A DNA stretch of 64,000 bases from the NCBI GenBank assembly GCA_941918925.1, contig OW799234.1, positions 69,811,043 through 69,875,042 of the forward strand, written 5' to 3'. The notes below the pieces were generated by a model. The model searched no databases and had not been told where the DNA came from. It was given only the letters and a program-made list of their open reading frames with translations. Below are positions 11,549 to 23,065 of this stretch, one piece after another (the stretch's first letter is position 1; each line of letters opens with the position of its first letter). The DNA comes from Phyto melanocephala (taxonomy: Eukaryota > Arthropoda > Insecta > Diptera > Rhinophoridae). The translations under genes were made by a program, and so were the position numbers.

Positions 11549-12010
11549 TTTTTTTAGTATATTTTTACAAAACCATAACTAAAGTTTTTTTTTACCAAAT
11601 AAACACACAATATACAAAAAGGATGCAATTTTTTTTTTAATAAACAAAAAATTTTTATGCACAAAAACCAAACCGACATAACAAAATTAGCTCGCGTTGC
11701 TACAATCACGAATAATCGTCTGACGGGAATGCGGCGATTTTTGTCACTATTGCATTTTACGTCATCTTGCAACAATCAAATCTGTATAAAGTGAGGCAAT
11801 TGTGTGATTACAAAGTATTTGATTGGAATAATATCATTATTGTGCGCCAATTCAGCACAAGAAAAATTGTGTCAGATTAAGACCTAAGGACATTGGCATA
11901 GCTACAAAGTTGTCCTAGGAGTAGCAAAGATTAAAAAATTTTTTTTAAATCTAAAATAACTTTATATGTAAATTAAATTCAAATAGTTAAATTTTTTAAT
12001 TTTGTGCAAG
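11549..12010. other. Non-coding linker
   Basis: No gene is seen. The 73-codon frame at 11554-11775 on the minus strand has no recognisable feature. The stretch is AT-rich with moderately complex sequence near 11690-11900. Confidence 0.5.
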
Positions 12011-12250
12011 TATGTAAGTAGGTAGGTAAGACTAGTGCAAAGTTATCCGCACACCCTCACCCGGAGGCCATTACAGTCTATTGTGACGCCTTCATAAAGA
12101 ATAAAGAGAAGAATAGAATAAGATTAGAAATAGTTAGAATAAAAGAGAAAGAGAAGCAGACCAGTCCAGAGTCTCTGGCGGGAATCGAACCCGCAACCCC
12201 CAAACTACTAACTAGTCCAGTACTGACTAGTCCATCGGGGCACCCGCACT
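12011..12250 (-). mobile_element. tRNA-derived SINE
   Basis: On the minus strand a tRNA-like head carries a box A-like TGGACTAGTCAG (12223-12234) and a perfect box B GGTTCGATTCC (12181-12191), spaced about 31 bp apart as in tRNA genes. A pyrimidine-rich body follows, then a conserved-looking GTAATGGCCTCCGGGTGAGG end and short TACC repeats near 12013-12030. No full cloverleaf acceptor stem is evident and the sequence runs far beyond a tRNA, so a SINE is more likely than a functional tRNA gene. The overlapping 63-codon frame is an artefact of the SINE. Confidence 0.7.
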
Positions 12251-14190
12251 TCATACCAACTGCTATCAAACTTCATTTAAAAAAATTCATACGAAGTACT
12301 TTGGAATAATGTTTTCTTAGCAGTACTCTATTTATATTGGAAAAAATATACAAAATGTTTCTGTCAACATTCAAACGTTCAATCATTCTTCTATCTTTTT
12401 AATTTATATCAATAGCTTTTATTATTTTACAAGCTTGAGATCAGGTTTTTGTATATGAAAATAATTTTATTTTATTATAATATTTCACTATCGCAATGGG
12501 TAGCTTCTTCAGGGAAAGTATAAACAATTAAATAACTCAAACGTCATTTCGTTACCTTCTCTCATAAAGTAACTAAGCTCAGATTTTTTTAAAATTAATT
12601 TTTTTTATGCAGAACAATGGAACAAAGTTTTATGGTGATTTATGGTGATGATTTGCAATGATATTTGAAAGTGGACTGCATTTACAAATTTACAATATAA
12701 GCAAATTTCTTCTACCTCCTGTAAAATTTATTAAATTTGACTTAGCTCTTTTATGAGTGAAGGTAACGTAGTTTTTTCGTACCAAATAATAAGATCAATA
12801 GTTAATTCTTTTTCTTCTTCAAATCAAGAAATGATCAATTTTGTGTGGTCGATTTGAACATTATTTTGGTAAAATAATTTAAAATCTTCGTGTTTATTAA
12901 ATAATATTGCACAACATATTTTACAAATTCAAACTGAGTATCAATTCAAACATAGTATTAATTCAAACAGTACACGCAAATCAAATCATTGAATTTTTTT
13001 AATTTAACGATCCTAAACAAGCTGAAAATTTCCATTAATTGATTTCGTTTATTAATTATTAAAGCAAAATGAAACCTTTTTACTTTTCTACATCGTATTG
13101 CTAACAATTGAAATTCCTTAAGCTTCAATAACAAAATTGTTTTTCTTTTTTTTCACAAAGTTTCTTATATCCGATAAAGTATTGTTGTACTAATTAATCA
13201 AAACTGATATAACTAGGTCTATTTAACATAAAAAGTTTTGATTAAAAAAGTTGGATTTTTGATCAGTGAGCAATTGGTTAAACCACTTTTACAGCATTAA
13301 GTTCTACCAGATTTTGAGTAGATTTTTGCATGGAAAATCAACTAGATTTTTTATCTAAATCTCTTTCTTACTAGAAAAAATGTATTGCAACAATAATTAA
13401 ATCTCCTCATAGATTTTCTTTTAATTTTAAAAATTTTCTTTTATATACAAAAAAAAAGTTTTATAAAATCTTTTCTTTTTAAACAGATTCCAATACATTT
13501 TTTTTTAGAGAAATTAAAAGTTGATTGAATTGAACAAACTTAACGAATTAGTTAATTTCTTCATTACAGATATAAACTGAAATCACGTTTGTAACGGAAC
13601 TAGACAAAATTATTTAATAACTTCAACTAATTGCACAAATGGCATGTTTAAGGAATTCTTGGTTGTTTCGTCTTAAAATATGTATGCAATGAGTTTCTCG
13701 TACATTATTTGCTTGTCGTAGAGGCAGTGAAGAGGTAAATAACATGATACCAAACATTTAACATTTTCCATAACATGAACAAATGAACAAGTATTAAATA
13801 TAAATATATGCCTGCCACCAAGCCCCTCTACTTCTTCTATGCAATTCACGATTGTACTCGCAACGGACTTTCCTTTTAATTCATACTCAAGTTTCATAAT
13901 TAGTTTTTAAACACTTAAATTAAATAGGAAAGAACAAAAAAAGAAACAGTTTTTATGGTGTCTGGTTAAATGGGAATTGTTGAAATATTGTAACTACTTG
14001 GTAAAACGAAAATGAAAAAAAAAACTGCTGTTTCCACCAGGTAATGTTTGCAGCAGTAAAAAGGCAAACTGTTGTGGTGATGGATTTCATAATAAATATT
14101 ATGGATTGCCAAATTAAAAATTATTTACATTTTCGTTATGGTTTTATTGTCAATTATTTGAAGAATTTTACCTTAAAATTTAAAGATGGT
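12251..14190. other. AT-rich non-coding stretch
   Basis: No gene or named repeat is recognised over about 1.9 kb. The 74-codon frame at 13673-13897 on the minus strand shows no domain. The composition is AT-rich with scattered ATTAATT-type words. Confidence 0.5.
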
Positions 14191-14500
14191 GTTTAACTAT
14201 TATTTAAATTTTTAATCAGGCTTGAGTTCATATTAATATTCTTTATTTTTACAAAGAATTTGTTTTAATTGTGATAAATGAAAGAATAAATCTTGAAAAA
14301 TTATATTTTTACCGACACTAGCCGAGTGGAATGCATTTTCGAAACCAGCTACGATTTCATCATCAGCACTCTCTGATCGGTGGTTACATGTTGGTTGTAA
14401 ATATCATCTATTTAACTCACGGGACTTATGTTAATTGAATTCGGTAACTAAGTTTTAGTTTTTCCTATTTCATATATTTTTACCACAATGAGTTAGATTG
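14191..14500 (-). mobile_element. Foldback family, decayed copy F2
   Basis: It shares the hairpin core of F1 in inverted orientation. GAGTGCTGATGATGAAATCG and GAAAATGCATTCCACTCGGC lie within 14311-14381. It also has related arm sequence (GGCTTGAGTTCAT...TTCTTTATTTTTAC...AATTGTGATAAA near 14218-14278). The apical stem is GAAATC/GGTTTC, so an A-to-G change in one arm keeps pairing as a G-U wobble. The outer stem is ACCGA/TCGGT. The arms are no longer well matched, so the copy is old. Borders are approximate. Confidence 0.6.
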
Positions 14501-14741
14501 AAATTTTAACCAAACAGCAACCCTTTTTACTTTTTGTTTGTTATTATCTTTCATTTATCACTATTTTTGTCCTGCTCTAGCCACCAGTTAGGTAGCGATA
14601 AGAACAGATAATTGTTTTTTTTAACAATCAATGTTTATAATCATTTGTTTTATTTTCTGTGAGGTCAGTATACAACGAAATGTTGACTGACTAACAGTGG
14701 ATGAATGATTTTTTGCACCGTGCCCTGTGTTTATATAAATT

Positions 14742-14905
14742 GAATTTTTATTTTGTCGAACTTTTCTGTTTAAACTATTATTTAAATTTTTAATCATATT
14801 AATATTCTTTATTTTTACAAAGAATTTGTTTTAATTGTGATATATTAATATGATTAAAAATTTAAATAATAGTTTAAACAGAAAAGTTCGACAAAATAAA
14901 AATTC
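14742..14905. repeat. Long inverted repeat, 64-bp arms with a 36-bp loop
   Basis: 14742-14805 (starting GAATTTTTATTTTGTCGAAC) and 14842-14905 are reverse complements over about 64 bp with no mismatch I can find. The loop at 14806-14841 and the inner part of the left arm repeat part of the nearby F2 arm (TATTAATATTCTTTATTTTT...AATTGTGATA at 14231-14275). The words GTTCGA and AAAATA also occur just outside F1 (near 11245). This looks like a recent snap-back duplication built from the foldback family. It could form a cruciform or a long hairpin RNA. Confidence 0.85.
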
Positions 14906-15489
14906 GATGGTGTTTTAATTTTTAATATTTTTGGGCAATATACTTAGGCAATTATGAGGGCAATTATTAGCTCCTACTTCCCTAACTTCTGCTAACATTT
15001 AGCAAAGAAATAACTTAATTTGTTGTAAGTGATTGAATTCGTTTGTATCTCGTATGCAAGTTGCGCACACACTATTTTAAAGATATTTTATCATGAAATT
15101 GCAATAATTATAAACTTGTTTTTGTTGGTTTTATTTACCATTTCTAGTATGTATTTGTTTGCGTATGTAACATTTGTATTGTATGTCTTTAAATACTCAT
15201 ATACATGTGACATTTTGACTGACGTTGCAATAGTGCAATGAATTAAATATAAACATTTGCCGTGATGTTTTTAATGACTGACGGGAAAAACCTTAAGTTA
15301 GAGGGGGCCTTTTGCCAAAACAGAGTTAACAAAATTGTACTTTCTAACAATCATAAGTTAAAGTTGTGTTAGTCCAGGATTAAAGGATGTAAAATGAAAA
15401 GGGAGTCTTAGTAAGAAAGCATTTTTTAAATTTAGTGTAATTTTTTTTCGTAAAAGTTGCAATTCTAAAATTTGACAGTAGACACATAT
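14906..15489. other. Non-coding linker
   Basis: No gene is recognised. The frames at 15029-15241 (plus) and 15358-15603 (minus) have no domain. The minus frame overlaps the start of a plus-strand mariner relic. Confidence 0.5.
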
Positions 15490-15660
15490 GTTTTTTCGAT
15501 TATTAAAAATTAATCGCTTTACGAAAGAACAACGCGTTATAACAAAGATTTTCGGAGACCGCTCGTAACTTCTAATAATTTTTAGAAGAAAAAAATGTGT
15601 CAACCGTTTGAAAAGTGGTCAACAAATTCAAAGAAACTAGGTCGGTTATAGATAGACGTG
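15490..15660 (+). pseudogene. Mariner-like transposase relic, N-terminal part (5' of an insertion)
   Basis: A broken frame gives FTKEQRV (near 15518), then VNKFKETRSVIDRR (near 15616-15657). These match the start and the 'KFxETGSVxDR' helix-turn-helix segment of mariner transposases. Stops and frame changes disrupt it. The SVIDR codons (TCGGTTATAGATAGAC, 15642-15657) form the point where two tandem ~720 bp units interrupt the gene. The rest of the transposase resumes at about 17082. Confidence 0.65.
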
Positions 15661-16366
15661 GATAAGGTTTACGTCGGCACCGACATTGACTGTCATAATC
15701 CGACGGTGGTCTTAACCACTAGGTTGGAGCCGTGCCTGCAACCAATGCCCCTGTGACAATGCTGTCCTCCTCAGCATGCCACAGGTTGCAATTTAATCAT
15801 AATCGGTTCATGGCTTTAATGATTGCACCTTGCTTAGGAGCTTGGGTTATCTAATCCCTTAATGGGTTTTTCGCTACCGGCTTAAGCCAATCAGCAGCAG
15901 AATCTAGGGGCGGTCCCGATAGAAGCCGAAGTGACTCACCGAATAGCTACTTCTGTTGAGGAGGCAACAGCATCCCAAGACGAGACGTGGACCGAATCCA
16001 CCATTCGCTCTGTTCTGTTGATATAGCAACAGCACCCGAAAACATCCGTGTTAACCGAAGACCGATTAAAGGTCAGCCATCAGCGCTCACTTCCGAATCC
16101 GTTTTCCGCTTGAAGTAACCACAGCCCAACGTGCTTTCCGAAGAGACCTCACCAATAATCAGATAGGACATTGTCCTGGGGCTTACTGATTCCCGTGGTA
16201 CCAGATGGGTCTCTGGTCAGCCTTGAGAATGTCTCTAACCAGAGGGCATTTTCTTCAAAATTTTGGCTCCATGAAGCCAGAGGTGTTGGTACACCTCTTT
16301 ACCCCGAGCTGGCAAACACCAAGGCCAGGAAGATGACTAAGGATCTATGCCCCCCGGGGGGAATTC
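15644..16366 (+). repeat. ~720 bp GC-richer tandem unit, copy 1
   Basis: It begins at mariner-like GGTTATAGATAGAC and then GTGGATAAGG, and ends with CCCCCCGGGGGG. It contains a small GTCGGCACCGAC palindrome, GGAGCCGTGCCTGCAACCAA, GTTGAGGAGGCAACAG and CCTGGGGCTTACTGATTCCC. Copy 2 follows immediately. Compared with copy 2 it has an extra ~14 bp near 15712 (TCTTAACCACTAG) and many substitutions. Open frames (for example 16171-16374) are not conserved between copies. The base composition contrasts sharply with the surroundings. I do not recognise the family; a short non-LTR 3' region or a SINE-like unit are possibilities. Confidence 0.85.
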
Positions 16367-17081
16367 GATTATAGACAGACGTGGGTAAGATTAACGTCGG
16401 CACCGACATATAATGTCTTAATCCGACGGTGGTTGGAGCCGTGCCTCCAACCAATGCCCCTGTGACAATGCCCTCCACCTAAGCATGCCATAGGTAGCAA
16501 TTTAATCTTAATCAGTTCATGGCTTTTTAAAGTTGCACCTTGCTAAGGAGCTCGGGCTATCTAATCCCTTATGGGTTTTTTTCGCTTCCGGCTTAAGTCA
16601 ATCACCAACAGAATCCAAGTGGCGGTCCCGGAAAGAAGCCGAATTGACTCACCGAATAGCTACTTCTGTTGAGGAGGCCACAGCACCTCGAACGAGATGT
16701 GGACCGAAATCCACCATTCGCTCTGTTCTGTTGAGATGGCAACAGCACCCGATTACATCCGTGTTAACCGAAGACTTCTCAAAGGACAGTCATCAGCGAT
16801 CACTTCCGAATCCGTTTTTCGCTTGGAATAACCACAGCCACCACGTGTACTCCGAAGAGACCTCACCAATAATCAGACAGGACATAGTCCTGGGGCTTAC
16901 TGATTCCCGTGGTAACAGATAGTTTCGGTCTCTGGTCAGCCTAGAAAACGTCTCTGACCAGAGATTATTTCTTCCAAATTATGGCTCCATGAAGCCAGAA
17001 GTGTTGGCTTACCTCTTTACCCCGAGCTGGCAAACCAAGGCCTGGAAGAATGACCAAGGATCTATGCCACCCGGGGGGATC
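16367..17081 (+). repeat. ~720 bp GC-richer tandem unit, copy 2
   Basis: It starts GATTATAGACAGAC then GTGGGTAAG and ends CACCCGGGGGGAT, followed by a third GATTATAGACAG at 17082. Mariner sequence then resumes. The 129-codon frame 16533-16922 is not preserved in copy 1, where stops and shifts interrupt it. I therefore do not call a protein. Confidence 0.85.
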
Positions 17082-17745
17082 GATTATAGACAGTAAGACT
17101 CTTGTGCATGAACATATCGTTCGGTCTCTTGAAAATATTGACGTTATAGAATTTAAAACCAACAAACCATGGAAAGCGCCAACAGTTTGTAAAATAGGTA
17201 TTGGAGCCAAGTAAAGTCAGTGACATTTTTTTAAAAAAAGCCACTTTCTCCGATAAAGCGCATTTCTAATTTAATGATTTTGTGAAGACACAGTAATGTC
17301 AAATTTCGAGCTAACAAAATTCTCATGCAATCCATGAGAAACAAACGTGCAAGTGTCTGGTACAGATTTTGGTCTGGTGGCATGATTGGGCCTTATGTTT
17401 TTAAAAATGAGGCCGAAATTGCAGTGATTACGAACGACCTTCTTTAACGGAAAATAATAATGTAGTTCTTGTAGCCTAAACAAAATGTCAAAAATCTGGA
17501 CAACATGTAGTTTCAGCTTGACGGCGCCACCTGCCACACCGTTTTAGAAACAATTCCCGAGCTCAAATCCAAAATACAACGCACCATTAGTGACAGCTAC
17601 ACCTGTTTGAGAAAGTCAACGAAAACTTCATAAAAAGAATTATCTCATTATAGCCATGGAGACCATTTGGCAGATGTTTCACTTCATACTTAATCGGAAC
17701 ATGATTTCTTTTTAATGCAATAAAACAATCACAACTATCTCACAA
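17082..17745 (+). pseudogene. Mariner-like transposase relic, remainder (3' of the insertion)
   Basis: VRSLENI (17125) resembles the segment after the helix-turn-helix and is shared with the relic at 1935. 'FWSGGMIGPYVFKNEAEIAV' lies near 17362-17425. GACGGCGCCACCTGCCACAC (17520) corresponds to the second catalytic aspartate block (DGATCHT). A LFEKVNENFIKRI-like C-terminus lies near 17610. Several frameshifts and stops are present. The piece upstream of the two tandem units is at 15490-15660. Confidence 0.7.
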
Positions 17746-20345
17746 GAGCATGCCTGAAGAATATTATTTTCTAGTACGTCCCTGACAATTGCTAAATGCA
17801 GATAATAGAATTTAAAAAATCAGGCATAAAATGAAATTCCATTTAAATGAATAATTGTAAGTATTTCCGAATGAGTAAATGATGGCAAAAACACATTTTA
17901 TTATTCTAATCATTTCTTGAGAATATCAGAAGTGCTGCCAGCATTGGCATTTTAAAACCACAAATCATTCACAATTCATATGTGAATTGTTAAATAACGT
18001 AAAGTCTTCTAGTTCAGCAAGTCAGAAATAATATTTAAAAAAAAGCATAAAAAATAATTAAAAGAAGTTTAAAGAAATGTGTTTGAGTTGTTTTAATCAA
18101 TTTGTATGGTTTAATAAGGTTTCGCTTTAAAATGGCACAACAACTTTATTATCAACAGAGTTTTAACAATTCCTTTTAACACTGAATTACCTCTCATAAA
18201 TGTTTTCCTAATTATATTCATATCATATCAAAATCACTCATGATATTCTTTTTACAGCCAAAATGCACAGCTATTGATCGTGAGCATTTTACTTGTTAAT
18301 ATTACGAATTTGATCATATCATCAAATTGTTCGTCTAACACAAATGAAAACATAATCTATTCGGTTATTGGTGGAATTTATCTCACATTTCTTGCACAAC
18401 TACAAAACTTTACAAATTAGATCACTTAACGAAATGTTCTCAAGATTACAAAACTAACTGAACTAACTCTAAGCATTAAATAACATAAAGGAACAACAAC
18501 AAAATTAAGTTCAATACAATTGCGTGTTGTGGCGTGAAAAACTGCACTTTAATTTAAACGTTCACATGGCATTCATTCACTTAGACGCTAGCATTAGTGA
18601 CCGACCTCACCACCATCATCTGAAATGCAGAGCCAAATGTGTTTCATAGATGAAAAAGTACAAAACAACGAATATAAATCACGACTTTTCAGATGAAATA
18701 AACGTTAAACGGTTACTTGAGAAACAAAACAACAACAAAATTGTATTTCTTTTTTTAAAATTGGTGCAAAATAACTGAAAAATTAAGGCAATAGAAAAAT
18801 CATCTTCATCTTTAGTCTTCTGAAAAACAGAAACACCAAACTAAAACAACAAAAAAATTGCTAAATTAGAAATTGTGTAGATTCATAGATATTAATAGTG
18901 AACAAAAAATAAATAAAATCGAAATTCAACACGATGTCTTCAAAGTGTATGTGTGTGTGTGTGTGAATGTGTACGTGCAAAACAAAAAAAAAAAATCCTC
19001 TAGTTTAGACAATAACGCATGGACCGCATGATCTCTGCCAAAAAACCAAACCCAAGCCATCATCGTCATCAACATCCTCATTTCCAACATTTCATTTTAC
19101 AATCATGTACGAGTACAGGTTAATTTTCTTACGAAGCGGTAAACGCAAAATTTAAGTCAGAGAAATAAGAAAGAAAATAATATTGAAAAATCTGACAAAA
19201 GCCAAAAAAAATGCAACACCTAGAAGAGATTGTCAATGTGATGAATGTGACCAACTCAAAATTTGTATCCACGATTTTTACATCCATTTTGGTATTCTGT
19301 TTATAACAACGTAACATCAAATTATTAATTAAAGACCGCTTAAAGTACATTCTTTCTGAACCCTTTTAAAAAATACATGTGTGCCCTTAATTATGAAAGT
19401 GGTCTAAGTTAGAAAAAAAATATAATGAGTTTATCGGTTCTTCTGCACAATATTACTTTAAACTAAATTAGTTCAATGTGATTTTCATGATGTTAAAAAT
19501 GTACCATTAATGGATGGTTGTTATTTTGACGTGGAATTAAGTGGAATTCGTTTATCGTTAATTCTAAAAATGGTCCAAGTCAAAAAGTTTTAAGAATTGG
19601 GCTTATAAGCTTTTTAAAATTTGCTATGACAGTAATGACAACGACTGCAATACGTGTTTTGATCCAAAAAAATATTTATATATAAATTTTTTAATATTGA
19701 ATTTGTTTAATCGTATAATATATTTCACAATTCCAAAGAAATCCGTTTAATTGTATAATAAATTATAAATTATGAATAAACCCGAACCAATTTGTTCAAA
19801 AAATACATAAGTATCTATAATCTTAGGGAAATAATTTGTAGGGATTACAAACGAACAATTGGTTAGAGGGAAAGGGCGTTGAGAATAAGACGACAGCAAA
19901 GGGCCCTTGAGCTTTTGCCAATTAAATATGAACAACAAAATAACTTCTATCAAAAAACTTACATTATTTATTAATACTTATGTATGTGTGTAAATGTGGA
20001 GATGTCCTCTTTAACGAGTCCTTTAGAAGAAACGTCTGACCTGATTGAACGTTGAAAAGTTAATAATAATAGTAGTGAATAAATTTCATAGTTTTGGCGC
20101 TTTCGACTAAAAGACTCGTTATTTGTATCTCGTTACAATAAAGGAATTCACCATAGTCCGTGCAGAGACGGGAATAATGACTACATTTTATAAAAATTCA
20201 AAAACTTAAATAGTATACAATAATTCATAATAAATAAAAAGGGAGAGAATACATACAAATTAGATTCAAATTCAAAAAAAGTATTTACACCGCTTTCAAC
20301 AGATTTTTTTTAATTGAATTTTAAAAATAATAATAATAAAAATAA
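17746..20345. other. Non-coding stretch with a (GT)n microsatellite
   Basis: No gene is recognised over 2.6 kb. A GT-rich microsatellite lies at about 18945-18965. CAA and AAC runs occur around 18490-18860. The frames at 19129-19350 and 19747-19953 show no domain. Confidence 0.5.
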
Positions 20346-20847
20346 TCTATATATATAAAAGTGAAACTCTGTCTGTCTGTGTGTGTTAGCTATAGACTCC
20401 GAAACTGTAACACCGATCGGACTCAAACTTTGGCAAGTTTTTGTATACATTTCAGGAAGTGTTTATGGGTGGTAAAAAGTGGCGGGTAACGCCCATAAAA
20501 AATTAGTTATCATTTTTAGCTACTTACACTTGACCGATTTTTCTAAAACTTTGCACACATATTGAGCTGTCATGATTATATAATTTCGTGATTAGAAAAT
20601 TGGGCAGAGCCACACCCATAAAAAAAAGTTATAATTTTTAGGTACTTGCACTGGACCGATTTTTCTAAGACTTTGCACACATATTGAGCTGTTATAACTA
20701 TGCAGTTTCGTAACAAGAAAAGTGGGCAGTGCCACGCCAGTAATAAAAATTTGTAAGTTTTAGCTTTTTGCACTTGATATTCAATTAAGATTCAGAATGC
20801 ATTTTGATTGATTAAGGGGTGTAGCAACACGCGCCGGGCTTTTCTAG
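20346..20847 (+). mobile_element. Non-autonomous Helitron, complete ends (H2)
   Basis: The 5' end is TCTATATATATAAAAGTG then AAACTCTGTCTGTCTG. The 3' end is GCAACACGCGCCGGGCTTTT then CTAG. The element sits exactly between A (20345) and T (20848), the A^T target typical of Helitrons, with no target duplication. GC-rich hairpin-forming sequence (GCGCGCCGGGC in relatives) precedes the CTAG. Inside are about two and a half copies of the ~120 bp unit shared with the other copies. No protein is encoded, so the Rep/helicase must have come from an autonomous relative. Confidence 0.88.
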
Positions 20848-21699
20848 TAATAATAATAAACAATAATACTAAAAATAAATTCTATAATATAAACTACCCT
20901 AATAATAATGTAAAAAAACTAGAATAAGTAAATGAACAAATATAGCGGTATTGCTGAATTTTAGAAATAAGATTTTTATGTACATACTTATACTAAAAAC
21001 ACTTCTAAATTTGGAATCAAAAAGTACGGTTTTAAAAGTTATAACTTATTAAATTTCTTTTTTAATTTTCTAAAAAAATTTAGGAAAAAACACGTGTTTT
21101 TGTAAAATAGTTTTAAAAAATTAATAAAAAATTTCTGTAACTTTTAAAACAAACCTATTTAATTTAATCAATTCTTCAATAAAAATTTTAAATTATTTTA
21201 ATAAAGTCTTAAATGTATCAATAGCTTCAGTATGTAATGGATAAGATTCCTGAAAACTTAAAAATATAAAATTGTTTCTGCTTAAGGTGATTCTAAATTC
21301 CACATTTTAAGTATTTTACCTAAAAGAGGAAGACTAAAAATATATAAAAAAAAATATTCCACTATAGACGACTAGAATAAAAGGATCATATAATATACAT
21401 CACTCCAATTTTACAAAAAAATATAGACCTTTCAGTGATAATAAAAATGGATTTCTTTTCACTTTTAATTAATAAATATTTATAAATGAATTTTCTTAAA
21501 TTATTGCTTATTTTCTGGTTTGGTCATTCAGTAAAAATGATCCAAGTCAATTCAACCTCCGAAAACAACATTTTCATATGAGATACACACAAAAAATTCA
21601 CACTCATAACAAATTTTCATTTATTTTCAATATAGAAATATTTTTTTAAATTAATCCAACGCAAAACATTAGATATCTCAAAACAAAAAATATATTACA
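20848..21699. other. AT-rich non-coding stretch
   Basis: No gene or repeat is recognised. The sequence is strongly A/T-biased with TAA-type runs beside the Helitron insertion point. Confidence 0.5.
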
Positions 21700-22592
21700 C
21701 TAGCCAAGCCAGGCGCTCGTTGCTACGCCCTTAATTCTGAATTTTAATTGAGTATATTAAAAATAATATTTTATTAATTAATAATTAATAATATTATATT
21801 ATTGTAATGCAAGTGGGTATACAATATTTTTGGTTTTTCCATTTACTGTAAAAATGAACAAATTTTTTGGTGTTCCCACTCTGGAGCATGCGACGTACAG
21901 CTGGCCATGTGAAAATCATGGATTTTCCAAATTAAATCCTGCAACAAGCAGAGATCGTCCTGCTGCTTTATTGATGGTAATAGCAAGGCGAACTGGAAAC
22001 TGTAGTCGCTTAAAGTTTAAAGGCAAATCGGTGGGAACCATAGGAATGCTTGGAAATAGCTTAAAATAATTAGTTATTTTTAATTGGAGTGGCACTGCCA
22101 ACTTTTCTAATTAAGAAATTATACAGTCATGAGAGCTCAAAATGTGTGTAAAGTTTCAGAAAAATCGGTCAAGTACCAGTAGCTAAAAAATAACTTTTTT
22201 TATGGGCATGGCACTGCCCACTTTTCTAATCACGAAACTGTATAGTCATGACAGCTCAATATGTGTGCAAAGTTTCAGAAAAATCTGTGAAGTTCAAGTA
22301 CCTCAAAAATATAACTTTTTTTATGGGCATGGCACTCCCCACTTTTCTACTCACGAAATTGTATAATCATGAGAGTTCAATGTGTGTTCAAAGTTTCAGA
22401 AAAATCGGTCAAGTGCAAGTAGCTAAAAATTATAACTTTTTTATGGGCATAGCCCCGCCTACTTTTTACCACCCATAAACACTCCCTCGAATATGAATAA
22501 CAACTTGCCAAAGTTTGAGTCCGATCGGTTTTACGGTTTCGGAGTCTATAGCTAACACACACACACAGAGTTTCACTTTTATATATAGAAGA
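21700..22592 (-). mobile_element. Helitron with helicase remnant (H3)
   Basis: On the minus strand the 5' end lies at about 22592 (TCTTCTATATATAAAAGTG) and the 3' CTAG at 21700-21703, with A at 21699 on the plus strand (T after CTAG on the element strand). From 5' to 3' it contains a CTCTGTGTGTGTG run, about three ~120 bp units and then the 3' coding end of a Rep/helicase gene. It therefore bridges the non-autonomous copies in this window to an autonomous Helitron. The exact 5' base is uncertain by three positions. Confidence 0.85.
21799..22101 (-). pseudogene. C-terminal fragment of Helitron Rep/helicase (PIF1-like helicase)
   Basis: The minus strand reads IPMVPTDLPLNFKRLQFPVR, LAITINKAAGRSLLVAGF, NLENP, a TGA stop at 21916-21918, then FSHGQLYVACSRVGTPKN and LFIFTVNGKTKNIV up to TAA at 21799-21801. 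This is the end of the PIF1/Helitron helicase. The TINKxQGxS block (here INKAAGRS) and HGQLYVAxSR are the late helicase motifs. The stop replaces what is usually a cysteine codon (TGA for TGY). About two residues seem missing before TINK and the usual glutamine is changed, so it is dead. The N-terminal Rep and most of the helicase are absent and are replaced by the ~120 bp repeats. Confidence 0.88.
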
Positions 22593-23065
22593 TAAGGTAT
22601 CGTATCCAATTAGCTGATTGTGCCAAGTTTTTTTAATAACGTGTCTACATCCGTCAAAATATTTTTTTTTACTTTTTGCCTACGTTGAATAACTTGCAAT
22701 TTCTGTGGGTTTAAAATGTTTTAAAATTTTTTAAAACGTTAATATAAAATTTTTACATTAAAAATTTAAAAAACAAAATTATCAAAATTTAAGAAATAAA
22801 TAGTGTGACATTTACAAGTATATACACAACAACAAAATACATGTATTTCTTAATTGTTGAACATGCCTTGATATTTGACTTAGATCATGAGTGGTTTAAA
22901 AAGGTTTTAAAACTTTCAATTATTTTCAGAATTTTTTCGGACATTATGATAATACTGAGGACTTCTTATGAAAACACCATTTATATTATGGTACACAATA
23001 AAAAAATGTATAAAGTTAATTTCAAACATACAAAAAGTCTACAATTTAATAAATTTTTAGAAAAG
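22593..23065. other. Non-coding linker
   Basis: No gene is recognised. The 88-codon frame at 22805-23071 lacks any recognisable motif and is AT-driven. Confidence 0.45.

Noticed and set aside
12160..12245. Functional tRNA gene
   Set aside because: Box A and box B are present, but the acceptor stem does not close and a long SINE-like body and tail follow. It is called a SINE instead.
16533..16922. 129-codon open frame inside the ~720 bp unit
   Set aside because: The same frame in the neighbouring unit has stops and indels, and no domain is visible. Its length follows from higher GC content.
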